Positions 1 through 10,424 of a stretch of 64,000 nucleotides of DNA are shown here, one piece after another. The notes under the pieces were generated by a model. It had not been told where the DNA came from. It did not search any database and saw only the letters and a list, made by a program, of their open reading frames with translations. How positions within the stretch are numbered: the stretch's first letter is position 1; every line of letters begins with the position of its first letter. A program made the position numbers and the translations under genes. The stretch is from Halomicrobium katesii DSM 19301 (GTDB lineage: Archaea > Halobacteriota > Halobacteria > Halobacteriales > Haloarculaceae): positions 37,704 through 101,703 of the forward strand of contig NZ_KB905379.1 of NCBI RefSeq assembly GCF_000379085.1. Reading direction: 5' to 3'.

Positions 1-1279
1 CCGCGGTCGCTCCAGTGCCCGCGAGCAGGTGGACGACCAGCGTCCCGACAGCCAGGACGAACACGAGCGGGACGAACACCGCCGCGATCCTGTCGACGAG
101 GCGCTGTGCGCCGGGTGTCGCGCTCTGTACGTCCCACAGCGTCTCTGCGAGTCGGTCCACAGTGCTCGTCGGGTCCTCGTCAGCGCGGACGACGACCCCA
201 CCGTCCGTGACCGTCGTCCCGCCGAGAACCGCGTCCCCGGTGGCTTTCGAGACGGGCAGCGACTCGCCGGTGACCAGTGACTCGTCGACCGCGGCCGTGC
301 CTTCGACGACCGTCCCGTCGACGGGGACCGGTTCGCCGCCTTTGACTACCAGTTCGTCGCCGCCGTCGACTGCCGACCGAGAAACCGACTCGGTGCCGTC
401 GGCCGTCCGGCGGCGTGCCGCGTCCGCTCGTTCGTCGGAGACCGTTGCGAGGCGGCCCATGGCCCGTCTGCGGACACGCTCCTGATAGTAGTCGCCGACG
501 GTCACCGCGAGGACGACGACGACCGCCACGTCGAAGTACAGATCCGTCTGACCGAGCGCCATCGCGATCGTGCTGTAGACGTAGGCCGTCGCCGCCGCGA
601 TCGCCACGAGCAAGTCCATGTTCGGGTGGCCGACCCGCAGGCTCACGACCGCACCACGGAACAGCGGATAGCCGGTGTAGGCCACCACGACCGTCGCCAT
701 GACCCAGACGTTCGCGAACAGGAACCCACCGGCGGGACCGTCCAGGTCGACGAGCAGCGACGACGGCGCGACGCCCGTGTACACGGGATAGAGAAAGAGG
801 ACGTACCAGGCCATCACCATCATCCCGAAGAAGCCACCGACCATGAGACGACCGACGGTCTCTTGGGCGTCGTCGGCCGACGCCGCGCCCTCTCGGGTCG
901 CGTCGTAGCCGTGCCCCGAGATGCGGTCCGCGATCGCGTCGGGTTCGGCCGTCGCCGGGTCGAAGACGACACGGACCATCCCGGCAGTGTAGCTGGCCTC
1001 GGCGGCCCGAACGCCCGGAGCGTCGGTCGCGGTGGCTTCGAGGAAGGTCTCGCAGGTGGCACAGTGCATCCCGTCGACGTCGAAGTAGGCCCGGTCGCCA
1101 TCGGCGGTGGCCACGTCTGGCCCGGTGTCGACGGCCGTCTGGGGATCGGCGTCGGCGGGCGCGTCGTCGAGCGTTCGGGCGACCGTCAGACACCCCTGAC
1201 AGCAGAAGGCACCGTCCACGTCCGGAGCGGTGTGGGGCGGATCGGGCGTCGACAGGCCACAGAGCGTACACTCGTCCAT
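1..1279 (-). CDS. Copper-translocating P-type ATPase, N-terminal part (runs off the left edge)
   Basis: The reading frame opens at the ATG whose complement is 1277-1279 and stays open to base 1, giving about 426 residues without a stop. The N-terminus has a Cys-rich CTLCGL...CCQGC region like the metal-binding domain of CcoI/FixI-type ATPases, then a heavy-metal-associated domain with a CATC motif (near MHCATCETF). Membrane helices follow, then the actuator-domain motif VTGESLPV. The CPC motif, phosphorylation site and ATP-binding domain lie outside the window. It is the last visible gene of a minus-strand run with a SafE-like protein 2 bp upstream, an arrangement seen for copper delivery to terminal oxidases. 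Family assignment is firm; copper specificity is inferred from the N-terminal domains and context. Confidence 0.9.
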   Translation of the reverse strand, partial: MDECTLCGLSTPDPPHTAPDVDGAFCCQGCLTVARTLDDAPADADPQTAVDTGPDVATADGDRAYFDVDGMHCATCETFLEATATDAPGVRAAEASYTAGMVRVVFDPATAEPDAIADRISGHGYDATREGAASADDAQETVGRLMVGGFFGMMVMAWYVLFLYPVYTGVAPSSLLVDLDGPAGGFLFANVWVMATVVVAYTGYPLFRGAVVSLRVGHPNMDLLVAIAAATAYVYSTIAMALGQTDLYFDVAVVVVLAVTVGDYYQERVRRRAMGRLATVSDERADAARRRTADGTESVSRSAVDGGDELVVKGGEPVPVDGTVVEGTAAVDESLVTGESLPVSKATGDAVLGGTTVTDGGVVVRADEDPTSTVDRLAETLWDVQSATPGAQRLVDRIAAVFVPLVFVLAVGTLVVHLLAGTGATA

Positions 1280-1281
1280 CG

Positions 1282-2055
1282 TTATCCCAGTGGTTGGTAG
1301 ATCGGAATGCTCGGATGCGGGAGGTGGATGCCCAGTAACATCGCACCGTGTGCCAGCGGGAGGTAGCCAAGCAGCAAGAACGTGACGCCGAGCAGGCGGT
1401 GGAGCGGTCCCTGAAATCGCGGCGAGATCGACTGGAACGCGACGCCGTAGGCGAAAACGGTCGGCACCGTCGCCAGCCCCAGCACGGCGAGCGCGACGCC
1501 GCCACGGACCGGCGACCCCGTCGCGAAGGCGTACAGAAACGCGGGGTACAGCAACGGGCACGGGAGGACCCCGTGGGCCGCGCCGAGCGCGACGATCCGG
1601 GGGCCACGAACCCACCGCTCGATCCGGTCGAGCAACGCGGTACTCACCCGTTCGAAGACCGCCGGTGTCGGGGCGTGACCGAACAGTCCCCCAGTTCCCG
1701 TCAACAGGTAGTTCGCGCCGACGAGGAGGATGACACCGCCGATCACCAGACCGGCGACCGCGCGAACGTCGTTCGCGACGGCCGCGACCGCCGCGGCGTC
1801 GTACAGCAGCGCACCCAGCCCGCCGAACAGCACCCCGAGGGCGGTGTAGATCGCGGTCCGACCCAGATTAAACAGCAGGTGCTGGCGGATCGTCCGCCAG
1901 GTCGCCGGACCGTCTGTCCCCATCTGATCGGCGTAGACAGTCACCAGCGGTCCGCACATGCCCAGACAGTGCACACCACCGAGCAGCCCGACGAGCGCGA
2001 AGACGACCAGCTCGACCTGCCCAGAGAGGGCACCAGACACCTGCGGGACAGACAT
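1282..2055 (-). CDS. SafE/DsbD-like membrane protein (sulfite exporter TauE/SafE family, urease-accessory type)
   Basis: This 257-residue polytopic protein has about six hydrophobic segments and the conserved HCLGMCGP motif near residue 29, plus a second Pro/Cys-containing segment GVLPCPLLYP. Those features mark the UreH/DsbD transmembrane family often annotated as TauE/SafE. Such proteins commonly sit beside CcoI-type copper ATPases and are thought to support metal or redox handling during oxidase assembly. The stop lies 2 bp before the ATPase start, so the two are almost certainly co-transcribed. The substrate cannot be read from the sequence. Confidence 0.85.
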   Translation of the reverse strand: MSVPQVSGALSGQVELVVFALVGLLGGVHCLGMCGPLVTVYADQMGTDGPATWRTIRQHLLFNLGRTAIYTALGVLFGGLGALLYDAAAVAAVANDVRAVAGLVIGGVILLVGANYLLTGTGGLFGHAPTPAVFERVSTALLDRIERWVRGPRIVALGAAHGVLPCPLLYPAFLYAFATGSPVRGGVALAVLGLATVPTVFAYGVAFQSISPRFQGPLHRLLGVTFLLLGYLPLAHGAMLLGIHLPHPSIPIYQPLG

Positions 2056-2059
2056 CGAG

Positions 2060-2248
2060 TCAGGCGAGGCCGCCGGGTAGACGCAGTTCGTCCGCCGAAT
2101 CGAACATGATGCGGACGGCGACCACGATCAGGACGGTGTTGAGGACCGCGAGCACCGCGACGGGCTCCAGCCAGATCACGAACGCGAGCACCGACGGGAT
2201 CGTGAGCAGTCCCACCAGCGGCAGCCACGAGAGCGGGATCCGTGCCAT
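2060..2248 (-). CDS. Small two-helix membrane protein, first gene of the copper-ATPase operon
   Basis: A 62-residue protein with two closely spaced hydrophobic stretches (WLPLVGLLTIPSVLAFVIW and AVLAVLNTVLIVVAV). It is followed after 4 bp by the SafE-like gene, so it heads the minus-strand operon. Size and position resemble the small CbaC-like subunits of haloarchaeal ba3-type oxidase clusters, but the similarity is positional and I cannot verify homology. The region 2249-2415 is the divergent promoter shared with the HemAT gene. Confidence 0.65.
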   Translation of the reverse strand: MARIPLSWLPLVGLLTIPSVLAFVIWLEPVAVLAVLNTVLIVVAVRIMFDSADELRLPGGLA

Positions 2249-2415
2249 GGGCTCCGGTACGCCACACCGCTAATTAAATCAGAGGTTGTCTCTCGACAAC
2301 TCCCGACAGCGCTGGTCTCAGGCAGTGGGCCCTTCGGATCGCCCGGGTGCCCTGGAGTTATCACTGCTGGGAACGGAGGGACAGGCTTACTTTCGGGCGT
2401 TTTTTCTCTCTCGGT

Positions 2416-3969
2416 ATGAAAGATTGGTCGAACGCCTTCGGAGACGGCGGCCTCAACGCCCTCCTCGACGTCGACTCGCTCGTCGCCGCGTGTGGCATAG
2501 ACGAGTCGGAAATCGAGTGGCGAAAGGAGTTCGTCGGCTTCGACGAGACCGACGAACAGCACCTCTCGGAGCTCGAAGAGCTGTTTCGGGCCCACACCGA
2601 CGAGATCGCAGACGGCTTCTACGACAACCTGACCGATCACCAGCAGACCAGCGACGTGATCGGCCGGTCGGACAAGTCCCTCCAGCAGCTCAAAGAGACT
2701 CAGTCAGCGTATCTCGTGACCCTCGCCAGCGGAGAGTACGGAATGGACTACTTCCGCGACCGGGCACGGATCGGCAAGATCCACGATCTGCTCGAAATGC
2801 CGATGAAACACTACATCGGTCAGTACGGCGTCTACTACGACCTCATCTTCCCGCTCCTGTTCGACCGGATCGAGGAACGGCTCGTCGACCGACTGACAGA
2901 TACAGCGGCTCTCGCGGGCGACGGCGGTCCCCAGGCGGTCGAGGCAGGAACCCGAGAGTCGGTCGAGGAGATCGTCGGCGAAGAACTGGATCGCGGCCTC
3001 GAAGAGATTCTCGCTGTCTTGCGAATCGTCAACCTCGATATGCAGGTCGTCGCCGACACGTACATCCACTCCTACAGTCAGGAGCTCGAACAGTCGATCG
3101 AAGAGCGCGAGCAGCTCATGACGGAGATCGAGCAGGACCTCGCAGATCCGATCCGGACGCTCCGTGACTCCGCCGAGGAGGTCGCCACCAGCACCGACGA
3201 GATCAGCGACATCGCTCGCGAACAGGCAAAGACGACCGAAACCGTCGGCCGAGAGATCAGCAACGTCAGCGCGACCGTCGAGGAGATCGCCTCGACGGCC
3301 GACGAGGTCGCGGCCACGAGCGAGCGTGCCGAGCGACTCGCCGAGGACGGGCGGACCGCTGCCGCCGACGCGATCGAGGCGATGGAGCGAGTGCAGGCGT
3401 CGTCCGGAGACGTCGTCAGCGACGTGGACCGGCTGGAAGAGCGCGTCGCAGAGATCGACGAGATCGTGGACATGATCAACGACATCTCCGATCAGACGAA
3501 CATGCTGGCGCTGAACGCCTCCATCGAGGCCGCCCGTGCCGGCGAGGCCGGCGACGGCTTCGCCGTCGTCGCAGACGAGGTCAAGAGCCTCGCCGAGGAA
3601 TCTCGCACACACGCCAGCGAGATCGAGGAGATGGTCGAGGAGATACAGGCCGACACCGAGAACGCAGTCGCCAGTCTCGAAGCGACCGCGCAGGACGTCG
3701 ACCGCGGAATCGAGCGGGTCGAATCGGCGACCGAGACCCTCCAGGAGATCGTCGACGTCGTGGCCGAAGCCTCTCGCGGGATCCACGAGGTCTCGGACGC
3801 GACCGACGATCAGGCGGCCTCTGCAGAGGCGGTGGCGGGTATGGTGGACGAACTCGTCGACCAGGCCGACCAGGTCGCCGACGAGGTAGAGGCAGTCGCA
3901 GCCGCAAACGAAGAGCAAACGAAGACGATCCGCGAGATCAGCGAGACGGCGGAGCGACTCGGCGAGTGA
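2416..3969 (+). CDS. hemAT: HemAT-type globin-coupled aerotaxis transducer
   Basis: A soluble 517-residue methyl-accepting transducer that senses oxygen through haem and signals to CheA. Residues 1-180 form a sensor globin. The proximal histidine is His123 (RIGKIHDLL context), the same number as in Bacillus HemAT. A coiled-coil linker leads to a cytoplasmic signalling domain with the conserved hairpin [19 protein letters not shown] and flanking methylation-helix repeats. There are no transmembrane segments, as expected for HemAT. The ATG at 2416 is chosen because the globin family starts here; an upstream in-frame ATG at 2347 would add an unrelated Cys/Trp-rich leader. The gene is divergent from the copper-ATPase operon and is followed by a histidine kinase gene. 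Confidence 0.93.
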   Translation: MKDWSNAFGDGGLNALLDVDSLVAACGIDESEIEWRKEFVGFDETDEQHLSELEELFRAHTDEIADGFYDNLTDHQQTSDVIGRSDKSLQQLKETQSAYLVTLASGEYGMDYFRDRARIGKIHDLLEMPMKHYIGQYGVYYDLIFPLLFDRIEERLVDRLTDTAALAGDGGPQAVEAGTRESVEEIVGEELDRGLEEILAVLRIVNLDMQVVADTYIHSYSQELEQSIEEREQLMTEIEQDLADPIRTLRDSAEEVATSTDEISDIAREQAKTTETVGREISNVSATVEEIASTADEVAATSERAERLAEDGRTAAADAIEAMERVQASSGDVVSDVDRLEERVAEIDEIVDMINDISDQTNMLALNASIEAARAGEAGDGFAVVADEVKSLAEESRTHASEIEEMVEEIQADTENAVASLEATAQDVDRGIERVESATETLQEIVDVVAEASRGIHEVSDATDDQAASAEAVAGMVDELVDQADQVADEVEAVAAANEEQTKTIREISETAERLGE

Positions 3970-4023
3970 GCGCCTCGGCGTGCGCGTACCGCCCGCGCTG
4001 TCGTTGAACATATTCGTCCCGTT

Positions 4024-6030
4024 ATGAAAGACATATCCCGGTCACTCCAGTCGAGTATGACCACCTACAGGAGTGAGCGCGTGCGCGTGCTCGCGGTGAC
4101 GGCAGACCCCTCGTTCGCGAGTTCCTGTGAGCGCCACCTCGGCGAACACGACTCCCTCACCGTCACCACGGCGGGGACGGTCGGTGAGGCGATCGAACGA
4201 CTCGCTGGCGACGGGGGTGTCGACTGCATCGTCAGCGACCACGATCTGCCCGACACGGACGGGCTCGCGTTTCTCGAATCGGTCCGGACGCAGTCACCGA
4301 TGCTCCCGTTCGTGCTGTTCACCAGCGAAGGGACCGAAGAGATCGCCAGCCACGCGATCTCCGCCGACGTGACGGAGTATCTCGTCAAGGGGTGTCACGA
4401 CGACCAGTGGGATCGGCTGGCGACGCTCGTCGTCGACGCGGTCGACTACCACCGTAGCCAGCAGGGCCTGTTCGATCCCGAGACGCGAGCTACGACGCTG
4501 TTAGACGCTGCAAACGACATGATCAGCGTCGTTCGCGACGGTCAGTGTGAGTACGTCAACGCGACCGGGCTCGATCTGCTGGCCCTCGACGACCGAGCCC
4601 AGGCCGTCGATCGCCCCATCGAGTCGTGGCTGTCGCCGCCCGACGGACGGGACCTCTCCGCGTCGCTGGCTGCCGTACAGTCGGGCGACCAGCCAGTCGA
4701 GCAGTTCGAAGCGACCCTGACGACCAGCGGGGGCCGAGAACTGTCGGTCGAAGTCACCGCGACGCGAGTCCGCTGGAGCGACGGCCCGGCGACCGTGCTG
4801 GTGGTGCGGGACATCGACGAACGGAGAGCCGACGAGCAGATGCTCCGACAGTTCCAGCGAGCCGTCGAGGCGGCCGGACACGCCATCTACATGACCGACC
4901 CGGACGGCGCGATCACCTACGTCAACCCCGCCTTCGAGGAGATGACGGGCTACGATAGCGACGGCGTGCTCGGGAAGACGCCCGCGATCCTCTCCTCTGG
5001 CACGATGTCCGAGGAGTACTACGAGGACCTGTGGTCGACCATCACGAGCGGCGACGTGTGGGAAGAAGAGATCCGCGACCGCCGGCAGTCGGGGGCGCTG
5101 TACTACGCCCATCAGACGATCGCCCCCCTGACCGACGACGACGGCGAGGTAGTGTCGTACGTCGCGATTCAAAACGACACGACGGAACAGCGCCGACGGG
5201 AGTCACAGCTCCGGCAGTACGAGCACGCGATCGAGGGGGCGAGTGAGCTGATCGCCGCGGTCGACCACGACTACCAGTTCCTGTTTGCCAACGAGTCCTA
5301 TCGACAGTTCCACGCGATGGATCCGGAGTCGGTCACTGAGACGCGGCTGGTCGACCTCCTGGCCCCCGAACAGTTTGCGGTCGTCGAGCCCTACCTCGAC
5401 CGGGGCTTCGAGGGCGAGACGGTCCAGTTCCGCGCGACACGAACGCGGTCGGGCAGGTCCGACCACACGTTCAACGTCCAGTACACGCCACTGACCGACG
5501 GGAGTGGGACGATCCAGGGACTGGTCGCCACGATGCGAGACGTGACCGAACAGGTCGAGCGCGAACAACAGCTCGCCTCGCTGGATCGCCTGCTCAGGCA
5601 CAACCTCCACAACGCGCTGAACGTCATCCAGGGACGGGCAGAGATCATCGACGCTCGTGCGTCGAAGGAGGTCGCAGAACTCGCAGCGCCGATCGAAGAC
5701 GCGGTCGAGCGACTGCTCACGCAGGCGAACAAGGAACGCGAGATCGTCGAGTTGCTGACCGAACCGCCGACGCACGCGACGCTCGATCTCACGCGGGTCG
5801 TGACGATCTGGTCGCCGAGCCACGAGGGAGCGCCGTCACACTCGTCTTCCCCGGCGGGAGCCGGGCAGAGTGAACAGCTCAGGGCCAGAGACCTCTGGCC
5901 TCGTGGGCCGCTGCGATGCGCTCCAGGGCGACGGTGTAGGCGGCGTCGCGCCACCGAACGTCTCGCTCGTCGAACGCGTCGCGAACGTCGCGCCACGCGG
6001 CGAGCATCTCGCTTTCGAGTTCGTCGTTGA
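4024..6030 (+). CDS. Receiver-PAS-PAS-PAS histidine kinase with its ATPase domain deleted (probable pseudogene)
   Basis: The N-terminal receiver domain carries the phospho-acceptor context [13 protein letters not shown]. Three PAS domains follow (for example [20 protein letters not shown] in the second), then a HisKA-like H-box, [12 protein letters not shown], near residue 525. After about residue 590 the frame becomes nonsense and runs antisense into the glutamate dehydrogenase gene up to 6030. In a different frame, just before a TGA at 5871-5873, lies the piece [10 protein letters not shown], which matches the last beta strand of a HATPase_c domain. The N, G1 and G2 boxes are missing, so an out-of-frame internal deletion removed the catalytic core. 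Autophosphorylation is not expected; the receiver/PAS part could still be made. A second possible ATG is at 4057. Confidence 0.8.
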   Translation: MKDISRSLQSSMTTYRSERVRVLAVTADPSFASSCERHLGEHDSLTVTTAGTVGEAIERLAGDGGVDCIVSDHDLPDTDGLAFLESVRTQSPMLPFVLFTSEGTEEIASHAISADVTEYLVKGCHDDQWDRLATLVVDAVDYHRSQQGLFDPETRATTLLDAANDMISVVRDGQCEYVNATGLDLLALDDRAQAVDRPIESWLSPPDGRDLSASLAAVQSGDQPVEQFEATLTTSGGRELSVEVTATRVRWSDGPATVLVVRDIDERRADEQMLRQFQRAVEAAGHAIYMTDPDGAITYVNPAFEEMTGYDSDGVLGKTPAILSSGTMSEEYYEDLWSTITSGDVWEEEIRDRRQSGALYYAHQTIAPLTDDDGEVVSYVAIQNDTTEQRRRESQLRQYEHAIEGASELIAAVDHDYQFLFANESYRQFHAMDPESVTETRLVDLLAPEQFAVVEPYLDRGFEGETVQFRATRTRSGRSDHTFNVQYTPLTDGSGTIQGLVATMRDVTEQVEREQQLASLDRLLRHNLHNALNVIQGRAEIIDARASKEVAELAAPIEDAVERLLTQANKEREIVELLTEPPTHATLDLTRVVTIWSPSHEGAPSHSSSPAGAGQSEQLRARDLWPRGPLRCAPGRRCRRRRATERLARRTRRERRATRRASRFRVRR

Positions 6031-7174
6031 CGCGCTCTCTGGACCAGGAGCGGCGATTGATGTCCTGGAGCCACTCGAAGTACGACACCGTGACGCCGCC
6101 CGCGTTCGCGAGGATGTCGGGGATCACGGGGAGCGAGCGGTCGGCGAAGATCTCGTCTGCGGCGCTGGTCGTCGGTCCGTTGGCACCCTCGACGACGAGG
6201 TCGGCCCGCACGTCGGCGGCGTTCTCGGCCGTCAGGACGTTGCCGAGCGCGGCCGGAACGAGCACGTCGACGTCGAGTTCGAGGAGTTCGCCGTTGGTGA
6301 TCGTGTGGGGGACCGACTGGCGCGTAACCGCCTCTGGCTCCTCGTCGTGGCTGGGAATCGAGTGGGTGTCGAGGCCGTCCGGATCGTAGATCGCACCGTT
6401 GACGTCGCTGACGGCGACGACCGTCGCGCCCCAGTCGTCGAGGAGTCGGGCGGCGTTCGCGCCGACGCTGCCGTACCCCTGGATCGCGACCGTGGTCGAC
6501 GAGAGGTCCGTCTCGTAGTACTCGACGGCCTCGCGGGTGACGATCGCGACGCTCCGGCCGGGGGCCTCGTCGCGGCCGTAGCTCCCGCCGACGGCCGGCG
6601 GTTTCCCCGTCACGACGCCGGGCACCGTCTCGCCTTCCTGCATCGAGTAGGCGTCCATGAGCCAGGCCATCGTCTGTGGATCGGTGCCCATGTCCGGGGC
6701 CGGAATGTCCCTGTTCGGGCCGATGCTGTCGCGGATCTCCTCGGCGAATCGACGCGTGAGGCGCTCTTTCTCGGACGCGCTGAGTCGCTTGGGGTCGACT
6801 GCGATCCCGCCTTTCGCTCCGCCGAAGGGGATGTCCATGACCGCGCACTTCCAGGTCATCCACATCCCGAGGCCGACACACTCGTCTCTGGTCACCTCGG
6901 GGTGGTACCGGAGACCGCCCTTGTGGGGTCCACGGACGCTGTCGTGCTGGGCTCGATACCCCGTGAACACCTCGACGGAGCCGTCGTCACGCTCGATGGG
7001 GACGGTGACTTCCTGGACCTTCGTTGGGTGTTTGAGCCGCTCGACGATGGCGGGATCGATGTCGAGGTGGGCCGCGGCTCGGTGGAGCTGTCGGCGCGCC
7101 GTTTCGACGGCGGACTCCGTGTCCGACGCCGCTTCCGAGTCGTTGCGGTCGGCCGCTACTGATTCTGAGGCCAT
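5879..7174 (-). CDS. gdhB: Glutamate dehydrogenase (Glu/Leu/Phe/Val dehydrogenase family)
   Basis: This 431-residue cytoplasmic enzyme interconverts 2-oxoglutarate plus ammonia with glutamate. The dimerisation domain contains the glutamate-binding motif GGLRYHP and the catalytic lysine region GGAKGGI. The Rossmann domain carries AIQGYGSVG for nucleotide binding, and the C-terminal part has [12 protein letters not shown]. The chosen start is ATG at 7172-7174, which overlaps the stop of the upstream 47-residue gene as TGATG, implying coupled translation. The open frame upstream of this ATG has no family similarity. The 3' end converges with the truncated kinase gene. Confidence 0.95.
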   Translation of the reverse strand: MASESVAADRNDSEAASDTESAVETARRQLHRAAAHLDIDPAIVERLKHPTKVQEVTVPIERDDGSVEVFTGYRAQHDSVRGPHKGGLRYHPEVTRDECVGLGMWMTWKCAVMDIPFGGAKGGIAVDPKRLSASEKERLTRRFAEEIRDSIGPNRDIPAPDMGTDPQTMAWLMDAYSMQEGETVPGVVTGKPPAVGGSYGRDEAPGRSVAIVTREAVEYYETDLSSTTVAIQGYGSVGANAARLLDDWGATVVAVSDVNGAIYDPDGLDTHSIPSHDEEPEAVTRQSVPHTITNGELLELDVDVLVPAALGNVLTAENAADVRADLVVEGANGPTTSAADEIFADRSLPVIPDILANAGGVTVSYFEWLQDINRRSWSRERVNDELESEMLAAWRDVRDAFDERDVRWRDAAYTVALERIAAAHEARGLWP

Positions 7175-7317
7175 CACTCGATCGGTGTCAGGCGGTTCCG
7201 TATCTCGCCGCCACACTCCGGGCAGGCGGTCGGGTTGTCCTCGGTGACGACGATCGTTCCACAGTCGAAGCACTCGTACGGCGTCTCTTCCTCGGGCTCC
7301 TGGTTGACATCTCTCAT
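7174..7317 (-). CDS. Rubrerythrin-like mini zinc-ribbon protein, 47 aa
   Basis: Read on the minus strand from ATG 7315-7317 to TGA 7174-7176. The protein has two CxxC pairs, YECFDCG and ACPECGG, spaced as in a rubredoxin/zinc-ribbon knuckle, with an acidic N-terminus. Small rubrerythrin-like-domain proteins of this kind are widespread in haloarchaea. The stop overlaps the gdh start by one base (TGATG), so the two genes form a coupled pair. Metal binding (Zn or Fe) is inferred from the cysteines; the role next to glutamate dehydrogenase is unknown. Confidence 0.8.
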   Translation of the reverse strand: MRDVNQEPEEETPYECFDCGTIVVTEDNPTACPECGGEIRNRLTPIE

Positions 7318-7421
7318 GTAGGATCACGAGTGCCAGTAGCGGCGGCACTCAGTTAATGAGTATTAGGTGTTTTAGGGAGTATTCAGTGGTTCACTATCGA
7401 GGTGTATGGCAGTGGCCGTAG

Positions 7422-10280
7422 TTAACTATTGAACCTACCAGACTCCAGGAGTCCGTGTGCCTCGAACACCGCCGTGAACAGCTTCCGCTGGACGGCTCTG
7501 ACGTGCTGGTAGAACGCGGGTGGGGAGATGTCGAGCATCGCCGCGAGTTCCTTGCCGTTGGTCTCTCGGGGCGACTCGAAGAACCCGCTGTAGTAGGCGG
7601 TCTGGACCACTTCCAGTTGCCGCTCGGTCATCTCGTCGAGGACAGTCGAGCGAACGTCGTGTTGTGTGGGTCGCTCGACGCTCCGTCTGGAGCGGAGTGC
7701 GACGTTCGACACCGTCTGGCCGATCAGTTCCGAGATCTCCCGCACGGTGATGCGCTCTGGCACGTCGACACGGAGTTCGGTGCCTCCCTGACTGGCGGTG
7801 ACCGCCCGGAGGAGCGCGCCGTGGTCGGCCAGTTCCTGTGCGAGAGAGCGCGCCACGACGAGCCGCACGACGCCGCCGTTCTCGTCGGCGCTGACCGCCT
7901 GCACCTCGTCGACCGCCGCCATCTCGGCGGCGTGGTCGACGACGGCGTCGACCGGCGCACCCTCGACGGTGAGAAAGAGAGCGCTGCCCGCGTCGGTCTG
8001 TCGGATGCCGCCCTGATAGCTGACCGTACACCCCGCCTGGTCGGCGAGCCGCGAGAGGAGGAAGGTCGGATCGTCGACCGCGAACTCGACGCGGGTGACC
8101 GACGGCGTGAGGAGCGCGTTCTTCCGTTCGAGAGCGCTGAGCGCCGACGCGATCGTTTCGCCGAGTTCGGCGAGCACCGCCCGCGCCGTCTCGTCGAAGG
8201 CGTCCTTCGAGTCGGCGTAGACCGAGAGGACGCCGTGGCTGAGGTCGTTGTACACGAGCGGAATGCTCAGGACGGACGTGAAATCGCGCCGGAGCGCCTC
8301 CGTTCGCCAGGGCTCGTCTCGCAGTCCGGCCGCGACGTTCGTCTCCAGAGTCACGGTGTCCGTCGCCGCGGCCTGGCCGGACGGTTCGGCGTCGGACGCG
8401 CCGACGGCGAACGACTGGCAGTCGAGATACCCCTGCTCGTCGCCGGCCCAGGCCCGCGGTTCGAGGACCTCGCGTGCGGGGTCGACGGAGCCGACCCACG
8501 CGAAGCTGAACCGGTCGCCGTCGGTCAGTCGCTCACAGACCGCCCGGTCGATCTCCTCGCGGGTCTCCGCTCGCACGATCGTCCGCCCGATCTCGCGGAT
8601 CGTGTCGTTGATGCGGTTCAGCGCCGACAGCTGCTCGTTCTGGCGCTGGAGTTGCCGATCTCGCTCGCGGAGCTGTGCCTCGCGGGCCACGCGATCGAGC
8701 GCCGCCTCGGTGGTCGCGGCGAACAGGTCCGCCAGCTCACGGGTCACGTCGTCGAAGGCACCGACCTCGGGCGAGGCGGCGACGAACACGCCGTGGTCAC
8801 CCAGCGGGATGTAGGTCGTCCCGCGAAACTCCGTCGCCCGGTTGTCCAGTCGGTCCGCATGGTGAACGTCGTCGAAAAACAGCGTGTCGTCCGCGACGAA
8901 GCTGTGTCCCGGCAGCGTCTCGTCGTCGACCGCGACCGTCGGGAGCGGCCCATGTAGCTCTGTCGCCGACGGCGAGTACGCCGCCGGCCGAAGTTCGTTG
9001 GCCGCGTCGTCGAACAGGTACACCGCGACGGCGTCGACGCCGAGGACTGCCGGGGCGTCGTCGACGACGCGCTGTGCGATCTCCTGGTGGGTCTCCGCGT
9101 AGAGAAATCGCCGTGCAGTCCCGTGCAGCGCGGCCAGCGCGTCCTCGCGGCGCTTGCGTTTGGTGATGTCCCGACAGCTGTAGAGGAGCGTCCCGTCCTG
9201 GATCGACACCGCCCGGACGTTGACCAGGAGCGTGTGCTCGCGTCCGGCCTTGTCCGTGGCCGTACACTCGATGTTCTTGCAGACGCCACGCCGAGCCAGC
9301 TCCTCGCGGTCGAAGAGGTCCTCCCCCAGCAGCTCCTCGATGGGCTTTTGCTCGCGGATCTCCGCGGCCGTGTAGCCGAAGATGAAGTGGACGTTCGGGC
9401 AGACGTACGTGTACTCCCCGTCCTCGTCGGTCATGAGGACGGTGTCGGTCATGTTGTTCAGCGTCACTCGGTGGAGTTCCTCGGATCGGCGAAGGTCGCG
9501 TTCGAGTTCGACCCGGTCCGTGATGTCGACGGCCTCGACGACGATCGAATCGACGCTGCCGCCGTCGTCGACCGGCCGGACCGACAGGTCGAACACTCGC
9601 GACGGCCCGTCGATCGCTGCCAGCGTGACGACGGCGTGGGCGAACGCCCCGTCGACGCCACGCTCCACGAGGCGTCGCACGTCGGCCCTAGTGCGTTCGT
9701 CGCCCGACAGCCACGGGAGCGTCCAGAACGGGCCGCCCGTCTGTGCCGACGCCGCGTCGTCGCCGATCTCGCGAGCGGTCTGGTTCGCTCGCACGAGCGA
9801 GCCGTCGGGGTCGAGCACCCACGTCGCGGTCCGCGCGTCCCCGAACACCGCCTCGAACTGGCGTGCCCGTCGCTCGTGCCGGTCGCTGTCCGGCGTCGCT
9901 TCCAGCACCGCTCTCGTCCGGTCGAGGAGCGCGTCGCTCGGTCGGTCGGCCGCTTCGTCGATCACGACGTAGTCGTCGACGCCAGCGGCGATCGCGTCGC
10001 TGGCCGCCGATTCGCTGCCGTCGGCCGCGCCGACGACGACCGGGAGCGTCGGGGCCACGTCGCGAACGTCTCCCAGGAGGGCGACCCCGGTCGAGTCGGG
10101 GAGGTCGTACGCCGTGACCAGACAGTCCGGCGACTGCTCGGCGACCAGCGTGAGCGCCGCGTCGGCGGTGTCGGCCCGCAGGAGCGTCGTCCGCTCGTCG
10201 AACGCGGTCGCAGCGTCGTCGACCCACTCCGAGGACCCGACCAGCAGAATGCGTGCAGACGCGAGTGAGTCCAGAGCCAT
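7422..10280 (-). CDS. Bat-like multi-sensor transcription regulator (receiver-PAS-PAS-GAF-GAF-HTH_10)
   Basis: A 952-residue regulator in the bacterio-opsin-activator class. Domains in order are a receiver-like domain (about 1-130, ILLVGS start, DCLVTAYDLPDSTG), a PAS around 145-260, a second PAS around 275-385 (MTDEDGEYTYVCPN), a GAF around 390-540, a coiled coil, a second GAF around 560-705, a Bat-specific ligand/regulatory domain around 715-870, and a C-terminal HTH_10 around 885-940 (MTERQLEVVQTAYYSGFFE). The family binds promoters and responds to light, redox or metabolite cues; the signal here is unknown. The gene is monocistronic, with an AT-rich leader at 10281-10400. The target is not evident. 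Confidence 0.9.
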   Translation of the reverse strand: MALDSLASARILLVGSSEWVDDAATAFDERTTLLRADTADAALTLVAEQSPDCLVTAYDLPDSTGVALLGDVRDVAPTLPVVVGAADGSESAASDAIAAGVDDYVVIDEAADRPSDALLDRTRAVLEATPDSDRHERRARQFEAVFGDARTATWVLDPDGSLVRANQTAREIGDDAASAQTGGPFWTLPWLSGDERTRADVRRLVERGVDGAFAHAVVTLAAIDGPSRVFDLSVRPVDDGGSVDSIVVEAVDITDRVELERDLRRSEELHRVTLNNMTDTVLMTDEDGEYTYVCPNVHFIFGYTAAEIREQKPIEELLGEDLFDREELARRGVCKNIECTATDKAGREHTLLVNVRAVSIQDGTLLYSCRDITKRKRREDALAALHGTARRFLYAETHQEIAQRVVDDAPAVLGVDAVAVYLFDDAANELRPAAYSPSATELHGPLPTVAVDDETLPGHSFVADDTLFFDDVHHADRLDNRATEFRGTTYIPLGDHGVFVAASPEVGAFDDVTRELADLFAATTEAALDRVAREAQLRERDRQLQRQNEQLSALNRINDTIREIGRTIVRAETREEIDRAVCERLTDGDRFSFAWVGSVDPAREVLEPRAWAGDEQGYLDCQSFAVGASDAEPSGQAAATDTVTLETNVAAGLRDEPWRTEALRRDFTSVLSIPLVYNDLSHGVLSVYADSKDAFDETARAVLAELGETIASALSALERKNALLTPSVTRVEFAVDDPTFLLSRLADQAGCTVSYQGGIRQTDAGSALFLTVEGAPVDAVVDHAAEMAAVDEVQAVSADENGGVVRLVVARSLAQELADHGALLRAVTASQGGTELRVDVPERITVREISELIGQTVSNVALRSRRSVERPTQHDVRSTVLDEMTERQLEVVQTAYYSGFFESPRETNGKELAAMLDISPPAFYQHVRAVQRKLFTAVFEAHGLLESGRFNS

Positions 10281-10424
10281 CAGCGACCGGCGAGTGAGTC
10301 GCAGGCCGTTTCGTCGTGGCGGGACGAGAGAGAGCGTCGACGACGAGCGTCGCGCGTACGTGACGTGGACATGGATGGTTGATAATTGAACCCCGGAGAC
10401 AAAACGCTACGGTCCGTGGCCTAC

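Noticed and set aside
180..1607. Long Arg/Ser-rich open frame across the copper ATPase and SafE genes
   Set aside because: It is an out-of-frame shadow spanning two real genes; composition is Arg-rich and no domain is visible.
2347..2415. Upstream start for HemAT
   Set aside because: It would add 23 residues unlike any globin-coupled sensor; with ATG 2416 the proximal His falls at the family position 123.
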